Part shown: positions 24,404 through 30,605 of the stretch, piece after piece
How the letters are laid out: each line of letters starts with the position of its first letter
Numbering within the stretch: position 1 is the first letter of the stretch
From: Nonomuraea solani
GTDB taxonomy: Bacteria > Actinomycetota > Actinomycetes > Streptosporangiales > Streptosporangiaceae
Length of the DNA stretch: 64,000 bases
NCBI RefSeq assembly: GCF_900108335.1
Contig: NZ_FNVT01000014.1
Coordinates: 124,001-188,000, forward strand
Direction: 5' to 3'
Translations under genes and position numbers: made by a program
The notes under the pieces: generated by a model
What the model was told of the DNA's origin: nothing
Seen by the model: only the letters and a program-made list of their open reading frames with translations
Databases searched by the model: none

Positions 24404-25395
24404 GTCCCGTCCGCCCACGCGCCGACCAGCTCCTTGAGGCGGCCGTAGTTCCGCCGCGACTTCTCCACCATCCGGCCGTCGTCGCGGAACATCGGGTCCT
24501 CGTAGGTGACGCCGAGCAGGTTCGGGCAGCGCGGCAGCAGGTACGCCGTCAGCTCCAGTTGCTCGTCCAGCAGCACCCCGTGATGCAGGTCGCGGAACTT
24601 GCCACCGACGATCTGGCACCCCGACAGGTGCAGCTCCCGGCAGCGCTCCAGCGGCAGCGCCTCGATGTCGTCCATCATGTGCCGGCCGGTACGCCCGCGC
24701 AGCCACTGGTAGCTGAGCAGGTGCCCCACGTCGAGCGTCACCAGCACGTCCGCGTCGTCGGCCAGCCGCCGGAAGTACGCGAACGCGTCCAGCCCGCCGA
24801 GCACGAACGAGCCGCCCTCGGTGAACCCGGGGAATTCGACGTGCAGTGGCAACTCCAGCAGCCCGGCCGTCTCGGCCGCGTTCCTGGTGGACAGCTCCAG
24901 GCCCGGCTCGGTCAGCGGCGGCGGCAGCGGATACGGCAGGGGACAGCCGCGCAGGTTCCAGATGCCGAGATCCTCGACCACCCAGCGGAAGCCGTACCGG
25001 GCGGCCAGCTCGTTGGTGAAGTCGGCCGCGGGCCGCCGGTCGTAGCGCTCCGGGCTGCCCATGTTGAACTCGGTCTGGTGGAAGGCCCGGCCGAGTCCGC
25101 CGGGCAGCGCCTCGAAGAAGCGGTCATAGGCGCGGACGTAGTCGGCCGCCCGGGGGACGGCGCGGGAGCGCGGCTGGTAGGCGAAGGCCGCGTACGCGAA
25201 GTCGGCGCCGTGGCGGCCGGCGAAGGCGCGCACCCGCGCGGTGATGTCGCCGCCGTCGTCGCTCTCCACGAACCCGACGCCGCGCCGGCCGAGTGAGCCG
25301 CCGCCCCACGGCATGTCCATGAGGAGCCCGAACCCCATCCGGGTGGTGCTCCCGGCGACCGCCGGCCCGTTCATCGTGGTGATCTCGGATGTCAT
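24400..25395 (-). CDS. DUF692-like multinuclear non-heme iron oxidase (MNIO)
   Basis: A 331-residue TIM-barrel protein resembling DUF692, the MbnB/TglH family that uses two or three iron ions to oxidatively rearrange residues in a peptide. Candidate metal ligands appear in barrel order: His106 (FHQTEF), Glu141 (WVVEDLG), His185 (LHVEFPG), Asp222 and His225 (LDVGHLL), His256 (ELHLSG), Asp269/His271 (DLHHG) and Glu299 (VTYEDP). Motif sequences deviate from canonical MNIOs (for example LDVGH instead of an LDxNN-like motif), so this is a divergent branch. ATGA overlaps join it to the radical SAM gene before it and the partner gene after it. Confidence 0.72.
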   Translation of the reverse strand: MTSEITTMNGPAVAGSTTRMGFGLLMDMPWGGGSLGRRGVGFVESDDGGDITARVRAFAGRHGADFAYAAFAYQPRSRAVPRAADYVRAYDRFFEALPGGLGRAFHQTEFNMGSPERYDRRPAADFTNELAARYGFRWVVEDLGIWNLRGCPLPYPLPPPLTEPGLELSTRNAAETAGLLELPLHVEFPGFTEGGSFVLGGLDAFAYFRRLADDADVLVTLDVGHLLSYQWLRGRTGRHMMDDIEALPLERCRELHLSGCQIVGGKFRDLHHGVLLDEQLELTAYLLPRCPNLLGVTYEDPMFRDDGRMVEKSRRNYGRLKELVGAWADGT

Positions 25396-27335
25396 AGGGG
25401 TCTCCCGATAGGCGTTTCCCGGTGCTCGGTGCCCGCCGCCGCCTCCACGAGCCGGGCCAGCAGCCGCCGGCCGCGGGTGGTGCGCGCGTGCAGCACGCCG
25501 TCGCCATGCTGCTCGACGTCGTCGCGCGGCAGGGCGTAGAAGCGTTCCCAGACCAGGTCGGCGAGGACGAGGCGGCCGTCGTCCGTCGGCATGGTGCGTA
25601 CCCAGGGGTGGGGGTCGGCCGCGGCGACGGTGGCGGGCGCGGCCTGGCGGCGGGGCAGGATCGCGGTCGGCCGGCCGGGCCGTACGGTGTGGAAGACGCG
25701 GACGAGACGGTCGAGCGCCTCGGCGCGACTCGGCCCGCCGGGCACGGTGAGGGCCTGGCCGACCCGGCCGGACAGGTAGCTGAGCTCGGGATTGCCGGCG
25801 AGCGCGCCCGAGCCGTCCAGGGCGAGGCCGAAGCCGTCCGGGTCGTCCGCGAGCCTGCTGCCCGGCTCCGGGATCATGAGCTCCAGCGCGTCGATGCCGA
25901 TCCGCTCCTGGTTGTCGGTGAGGAAGCGCAGCGACTCCTCGAACTCGGCGGGCGTCTCGTCGAAGACGTGGCCCATGACGGAGAACCGCAGCACGATGCC
26001 CGCCGCCGCGACGTTCTCGACGATCCGCTGGTAGTCGGCCGCCCGCACGCCCCGGTCCATCAGGTCGAGCAGCCGCTGGGAGTTGCCCTCGTAGCCGACC
26101 GACATCAGCTCGCAGCCGGCCTCGGCCAGGCTCCGGCAGAACCCGGGGTCGGCCAGGGTCGCGTCCAGCCTGCTGCGCACGCCGAAGCCGACCTTGACGC
26201 CGCGCGCGCGGACCTCGCGCATCGCCTTCAGGATCAGCCGCAGGTTGGTGTTCTCATCGGAGATCGCCACGAACGCCGCGCCGGTGTCGCGGACCACCGC
26301 CTGCACCGCGTCGGCGATCTGCCGCACCGTGCCCTGCTGGTAGGCGCCCGGCGCGAGGGAACGGTTGCCGTAGGAGCAGAACGCGCAGCGCCCCCAGAAG
26401 CAGCCCACGCACGAGACGATCGCGACCTCCATGGTCTCGTTCAGGTACGAGCGCACCGGCAGCCCGGTGTAGTCGGGCGGCCCGAGCTCGTGGAAGCGCA
26501 GCGTCACCGGCCGCTCGGAGCGGCGCCCCGTCGCCGGCCACACCATGCCGGGGACCTCGCTCTCCGGGACGACGCCGTCCAGGGCGTCCAGCCAGCGTTC
26601 GAGCGGCTGCTCGCCGGCGGTCCGGCAGAGCGCGTCCACCGACGCCAGGACGCCGGGCAGCCGCGCGAGGTCCTCGTGCCTGAGAATCACCTGCTGGCCG
26701 CCCAGGCAGATCTTCGCCTCCGGGCGCAGCCGCCGGACCCAGGCCGCGATGAGCAGGGCGGGGCCGAGCTGGCTGAAGAAGGCCACGGACAGGCCCACCA
26801 CGCGCGGGCGGTGCCGGTCGAGGAGCGTCTCGACCATGCGGTACAGGTGCTCGACCGGTGGCCCCGACGCGGCGGGCGGCAACCGGGCGGCCTCCCGGGC
26901 CGCCTCGTCGAGCTCGCCGAGCCCCCGCCAGGTCCTGGCCAGGAACGAGTCGCGGACCAGCAGTTCGATGGCGTGATGGGCGAGGCGGACGGCACGCGCG
27001 GGCCCCAGCTCCGCCGCGGGCTCCTTGCGCAGGACGTGGGCGCGCAGCTCGCCGGCGTGCCGGACGACGGCCTCGGCCATCGCCCGCCGGTACCAGCCAC
27101 CCGGCCCGTCGCCCGGTCGATCGCTGGGCCGGTCGTTCTCCGCCTCGCCCAGCAGCTCCGGATGGCGCAGCAGGTCGTGCAGCAGGGCGATGTTGAGATC
27201 GGCCTGGTGCACGCGCCGCCCGAGCCGCCGCAGATGACCGGTGAGGTACGGCAGGCTCAGATAGGGAAAGAACCTGGCCTCGGTCTGCGGCGGGAAGACG
27301 AGCAGGACGTCGGCCCTCTCGTCAGCAGACGGCAC
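25392..27335 (-). CDS. B12-binding radical SAM RiPP maturation protein (second type)
   Basis: A 647-residue radical SAM enzyme with an N-terminal cobalamin-binding-like region (VLLVFPPQTEARFFPYLSLP at the start; RVVGLSVAFFSQLGPALLIA and ICLGGQQVILRHEDLA at about 178-222). The barrel carries the cluster motif C309-x7-C317-x2-C320 (CVGCFWGRCAFC; Cys312 is an extra cysteine). Later segments are DENTNLRLILKAMREVRARG and FSVMGHVFDETPAEFEESL. It shares architecture but little sequence with the other radical SAM protein in the operon, so two different chemistries or sites are likely. The start is a GTG at 27335 with a strong GGGGGAGG site, 27 bp after the precursor stop. Confidence 0.85.
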   Translation of the reverse strand: MPSADERADVLLVFPPQTEARFFPYLSLPYLTGHLRRLGRRVHQADLNIALLHDLLRHPELLGEAENDRPSDRPGDGPGGWYRRAMAEAVVRHAGELRAHVLRKEPAAELGPARAVRLAHHAIELLVRDSFLARTWRGLGELDEAAREAARLPPAASGPPVEHLYRMVETLLDRHRPRVVGLSVAFFSQLGPALLIAAWVRRLRPEAKICLGGQQVILRHEDLARLPGVLASVDALCRTAGEQPLERWLDALDGVVPESEVPGMVWPATGRRSERPVTLRFHELGPPDYTGLPVRSYLNETMEVAIVSCVGCFWGRCAFCSYGNRSLAPGAYQQGTVRQIADAVQAVVRDTGAAFVAISDENTNLRLILKAMREVRARGVKVGFGVRSRLDATLADPGFCRSLAEAGCELMSVGYEGNSQRLLDLMDRGVRAADYQRIVENVAAAGIVLRFSVMGHVFDETPAEFEESLRFLTDNQERIGIDALELMIPEPGSRLADDPDGFGLALDGSGALAGNPELSYLSGRVGQALTVPGGPSRAEALDRLVRVFHTVRPGRPTAILPRRQAAPATVAAADPHPWVRTMPTDDGRLVLADLVWERFYALPRDDVEQHGDGVLHARTTRGRRLLARLVEAAAGTEHRETPIGRPL

Positions 27336-27362
27336 GATGAACCTCCCCCGCCGATCGCGGCG

Positions 27363-27521
27363 TCAGCCCTTGATGGGCAGGTCGCCGGTGTCCTCCGCCG
27401 CCTTGTAGGTGTAGGAGTGGTAGGACCCGCTGAGCTTGAGTTCGCTCGACTCGATCACTTCGAGCCGGTCGAGTTCGGTGAATTCGTCGTCGATGATTCT
27501 TTCGGGTAGCACCGCGGCCAC
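27363..27521 (-). CDS. candidate RiPP precursor peptide (52 aa)
   Basis: First gene of the operon. GTG 27521 is preceded by GAAGGAGGG at ideal spacing. The 52-residue peptide has an acidic, leucine/isoleucine-rich leader-like half (VLPERIIDDEFTELDRLEV, residues 4-22) and a polar, Tyr-rich C-terminal half containing SGSYHSYTYK (31-40) and ending DLPIKG. It has no Cys, so thiol chemistry (as in methanobactin) is excluded; Tyr, Ser, Thr, Asp, Asn-free residues and backbone carbons remain as modification sites. Its position before two radical SAM genes and an MNIO gene is the main evidence for the role. Confidence 0.75.
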   Translation of the reverse strand: MAAVLPERIIDDEFTELDRLEVIESSELKLSGSYHSYTYKAAEDTGDLPIKG

Positions 27522-27561
27522 GGTCCCTCCTTCGGGAAAGCCGACTTACATAACCCGCTCA

Positions 27562-27589
27562 ACGATAATCACGTCATTCTCACCGTCAA
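27562..27589 (-). promoter_or_regulatory. sigma-70-type promoter of the RiPP operon
   Basis: On the minus strand TTGACG (27589-27584) and TATCGT (27567-27562) are separated by 16 bp, giving a start near 27555 and a leader of about 35 nt before the precursor GTG. The region is distinctly lower in GC than its surroundings. Confidence 0.55.
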
Positions 27590-27632
27590 GAGCCACTTAG
27601 CGCCGATTAAGGGCCGTCCGGAAAGGAAAAGA

Positions 27633-27658
27633 GCCCCGGGCGATATGCCGCCCGGGGC
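27633..27658 (-). terminator. terminator of the CHRD gene
   Basis: A perfect 10-bp inverted repeat (GCCCCGGGCG / CGCCCGGGGC) with a 6-base loop lies 12 bp after the CHRD stop and is followed on the minus strand by CTCTTTTCCTTTCC. It separates the CHRD gene from the RiPP promoter. Confidence 0.8.
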
Positions 27659-27670
27659 CCGCAATAACGT

Positions 27671-28570
27671 TTACCAGCCGCCCTTGTGCAGCTGCCCGCG
27701 CACCGCGCCACCGGGGAACTCGGCGGTGTGCAGGTTGGTGTACCACCCCTTCGGGTTGTTCCTGAGGCCGCGGGCGACCTTCGCGTCGGCGGTGGCGCTG
27801 CCGGCGATGCCGTTGATCCCCGCGGGCAGGCCGTCCTTGGCGGCGAAGAAGTCGACCACGACGGGGCCGTTCTTGCCCTTCACGCCGCGGTGGATGTGGC
27901 CGTTCGTCGGGGCCGCGATGCGCTTCCAGGCGGTGGCGAAGTGCACGCGGGTGCCCTTCACCCAGACCAGCCAGGCGGCCCGCCCGTCCCGGTCGCCGAC
28001 CTTCGTGCCCGGCGCGGGCACCTCCTGACGGCCGTCGGCCTGCGCGGTGAGGGTGGCGCCCGACCCGCCGGCCAGCACGGATTCGAGCGCGACCGGACGG
28101 ACGCGGTGCAACTGGGCCCGTACGGCGCCGCCGGGGAACTCGGCGGTGTGCAGGTTGGCGTACCAGTTCTTGGGGGTGTTCCTGATGCCGCGGAGCAGGC
28201 CGTCGTCCTTGACCGTGACCGTCCCCTTGACCGCGCCGAGCCCGGCGGGCAGCGCCGCGCCGAAGAACGGGATCTTGACGTCGCCGTTCTTGCCCGCCTT
28301 GCCCTGGTGGATGTGGAACGCGGACGGCGGGGCCACCCTGCTCCACCGGATGGCGTAGTCGACCTGCCGGCCATGAATGCGGAACACGGCGATCGCACTT
28401 CCGTTCCGGTCACCCACCTTCATTCCGGCGACGGGCACTTCGTTCTCGCCCTGGAGCGTCGCCGCGAAATACGCGGGGGCGCTCGCCTGGGCGGCGACCG
28501 GGCTGAAGGATGCGCCGATCAGCGCGGTGGCGATGGTGAGACCGGAGACGGTGAGGATACGCTTCGACAT
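27671..28570 (-). CDS. secreted protein with two CHRD domains
   Basis: A 299-residue exported protein: a signal peptide (MSKRILTVSGLTIATALIG to about residue 32) followed by two CHRD repeats (about 35-150 and 165-295), each containing an HIH motif (AFHIHQG, GHIHRG) and ending NLHTAEFPGGAVR. CHRD domains occur in chordin and many secreted bacterial proteins; a role in binding metals or matrix is suspected but unproven. GAAAGG precedes ATG 28570. It is divergent from the ThuA gene across about 198 bp holding both promoters. Confidence 0.85.
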   Translation of the reverse strand: MSKRILTVSGLTIATALIGASFSPVAAQASAPAYFAATLQGENEVPVAGMKVGDRNGSAIAVFRIHGRQVDYAIRWSRVAPPSAFHIHQGKAGKNGDVKIPFFGAALPAGLGAVKGTVTVKDDGLLRGIRNTPKNWYANLHTAEFPGGAVRAQLHRVRPVALESVLAGGSGATLTAQADGRQEVPAPGTKVGDRDGRAAWLVWVKGTRVHFATAWKRIAAPTNGHIHRGVKGKNGPVVVDFFAAKDGLPAGINGIAGSATADAKVARGLRNNPKGWYTNLHTAEFPGGAVRGQLHKGGW

Positions 28571-28768
28571 GATTGAACCTTTCATTTGTTTGGACGCCCC
28601 GTTGTACGGCACGCGTCCCGCCCCGAGTTCAATCGCCGAATGTGCATTAATACGCGGACCGGGATTCCGAAGGAGACGGCCGGGGCCGGCGGTGGGCCTG
28701 GGTGAATCGCGAGGCGGGGGAGTAGGCATGATGGACGGGAGACGTCCCCCCGAGTGATAGGCGATTGC

Positions 28769-29476
28769 ATGGCAGGCGAACACACGCGTACGGCCCTCGT
28801 GGTGCGAGGCGGCTGGGAGGGGCACGCCCCCGTGGCGGCCACCGACCTCTTCGTGCCCTTCCTGGAGAAGAACGGCTACGAGGTGCGGCTGTCCGGCAGC
28901 CCCGCCCCGTACGCGGACCCCGCGTTCATGTCCGAAGTCGATCTCATCGTGCAGTGCTACACCATGGGCGCCATCGAGCCCGGCCAGCTCAAGGGCCTGC
29001 GGGCGGCGATCGAGGCGGGCACCGGGATGGCGGGCTGGCACGGCGGCATCGCCGACTCCTACCGCGACTCCTCCGACTACCTGCACCTCATCGGCGGCCA
29101 GTTCGCCTGCCACCCCGGCAAGGACCCGGCGGAGGAGGGCGCCGGAACCGAGGCCCACAACTTCGTCCCCTACACGGTCAACATGCTCCCCGAGGCGGCC
29201 GAGCACCCCATCACCGCGGGGATCGGTGACTTCGACCTCGTCACCGAGCAGTACTGGGTGCTGACCGACGACTACATCGACGTGCTGGCGACCACGACGC
29301 AGAAGGTGCGCCCGTGGGACCCCTGGCACCGCGAGGTCACCTCGCCGGCCATCTGGACCCGGCGCTGGGGCAGCGGCAAGATCTTCGTCGCGACGCCCGG
29401 GCACAGCCTCGACGTGCTGCGGGACGACAACGTGCGCACCATCATCGAAAGGGGGCTCCTGTGGGCGAGCCGGTGA
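28769..29476 (+). CDS. ThuA-like domain protein
   Basis: A 235-residue protein of the ThuA (trehalose utilisation) amidotransferase-like fold: ALVVRGGWEGHAPVAATDLF, MAGWHGGIADSYRDS, HPITAGIGDFDLVTEQYWV and WTRRWGSGKIFVATPGHS. ThuA takes part in disaccharide catabolism via 3-keto intermediates. Its end overlaps the next gene, a Gfo/Idh oxidoreductase, by 16 bases; this pairing is common in sugar catabolic operons and supports a joint role in oxidising a sugar or polyol. It has a weak ribosome site at ATG 28769. Confidence 0.87.
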   Translation: MAGEHTRTALVVRGGWEGHAPVAATDLFVPFLEKNGYEVRLSGSPAPYADPAFMSEVDLIVQCYTMGAIEPGQLKGLRAAIEAGTGMAGWHGGIADSYRDSSDYLHLIGGQFACHPGKDPAEEGAGTEAHNFVPYTVNMLPEAAEHPITAGIGDFDLVTEQYWVLTDDYIDVLATTTQKVRPWDPWHREVTSPAIWTRRWGSGKIFVATPGHSLDVLRDDNVRTIIERGLLWASR

Positions 29477-30543
29477 ACGTCGGCATTGTCGGATGCGGCG
29501 CCATCTCGGCGCAGTATCTGCAGACCATTGACCGGTTGCCGCAGGTGCGCCTGGTGGCGGTCGCGGACCTGGACCTTGAGCGGGCGCGGGCGGCGGTGTC
29601 GCCGTATCCGGAGGTCGAGGTGCTGACCGTGGCGGAGCTGATGGCGGATCCGCGGATCGGGGTGGTGCTCAACCTGACCATTCCGGCCGCGCACGCCGAG
29701 ATCGCCCTGCTGGCCATCGCGGCGGGGAAGGACGTCTATTGCGAGAAGCCGCTGGCCGCGACCGGTGAGGACGCCCGCGGGGTGCTGGCGGCGGCCGCTG
29801 AGGCGGGGGTGCGGGTCGGATGCGCGCCGGACACCGTCCTCGGCACCGGCACGCAGACCGCGCGCGTGGCGATCGACGACGGCCTCATCGGCCGGCCGGT
29901 CGCGGCGACGGCGACGATGATGACGCCCGGCCACGAGCGCTGGCATCCGAACCCCGACTTCTACTACGTCCCCGGCGGCGGCCCGCTCCTCGACATGGGC
30001 CCCTACTACATCAGCAGCCTGGTGACGATGCTCGGCCCGGTGGCCACGGTCATCGGGGCGGCCAGCCGCACCCGGTCCAAGCGCACGATCGGCTCCGGCC
30101 CGCGCCAGGGCGAGGAGATCCCCGTCACCGTCGACACCCACGTCACCGGCGTGCTCGTGCACGCCTCGGGGGTGCTCTCGACGCTGGTCATGAGCTTCGA
30201 CGCGGCCGCCACCCAGGCGCCCAGGATCGAGGTCCACGGGGAGAGGGGCTCGCTCGTCGTCCCCGACCCCAACCACTTCGACGGGCCCGTCCTGCTGTCG
30301 GGCGTGGGTGACGACGGCTGGCGCACGCTGCCCGAGTCCGCCGGGTACGCGGGCGCCGGGCGCGGCGTGGGCCTGCTCGACTTCGCCGGCCCCGGGGAGC
30401 CCCGGGCGGGCGGGACGCTGGCCTTCCACGTGCTCGACGTCATGGAGTCACTGCTCGCCTCGGCCCACTCCGGCCGTTCCGTCGACATCGGCAGCACCTG
30501 CGAGCGCCCCAAGCCCGTCGCCCTGGTGACGGCCGGCGACTAG
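29461..30543 (+). CDS. Gfo/Idh/MocA family oxidoreductase
   Basis: A 360-residue NAD(P)-dependent dehydrogenase. The Rossmann fingerprint VGIVGCGAISAQYL is near the start, EKPLA (about residue 97) carries the conserved Lys, and the C-terminal alpha/beta domain includes GGGPLLDMGPYYI with the catalytic-region Asp and Tyr. Substrates of this family are sugars, inositols and their 3-keto forms. GTG 29461 has GAAAGGGGG upstream and lies inside the ThuA gene; GTG 29473 is also possible. A strong hairpin ends the transcript. Confidence 0.9.
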   Translation: MGEPVNVGIVGCGAISAQYLQTIDRLPQVRLVAVADLDLERARAAVSPYPEVEVLTVAELMADPRIGVVLNLTIPAAHAEIALLAIAAGKDVYCEKPLAATGEDARGVLAAAAEAGVRVGCAPDTVLGTGTQTARVAIDDGLIGRPVAATATMMTPGHERWHPNPDFYYVPGGGPLLDMGPYYISSLVTMLGPVATVIGAASRTRSKRTIGSGPRQGEEIPVTVDTHVTGVLVHASGVLSTLVMSFDAAATQAPRIEVHGERGSLVVPDPNHFDGPVLLSGVGDDGWRTLPESAGYAGAGRGVGLLDFAGPGEPRAGGTLAFHVLDVMESLLASAHSGRSVDIGSTCERPKPVALVTAGD

Positions 30544-30546
30544 CGG

Positions 30547-30588
30547 CCGGCTCCGCCCCCTCGGCGCGTGAAACGGGGGCGGAGCCGG
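30547..30588. terminator. bidirectional terminator between convergent genes
   Basis: A perfect 14-bp inverted repeat (CCGGCTCCGCCCCC / GGGGGCGGAGCCGG) with a 14-base loop lies 4 bp after the Gfo/Idh stop and 18 bp before the stop of the convergent membrane hydrolase gene. Confidence 0.8.
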
Positions 30589-30605
30589 TTCTCGCACAAG
30601 ACGAT

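Noticed and set aside
21837..24437. 866-codon plus-strand frame opposite the radical SAM gene
   Set aside because: Low-complexity Arg/Val/His/Glu-rich sequence without motifs, antisense to a clear radical SAM enzyme; a GC-bias shadow.
20295..27521. CRISPR, phage or transposon origin of the RiPP region
   Set aside because: No repeats, integrase, transposase or flanking duplications were seen; base composition and codon use match the neighbours apart from the short promoter segment.
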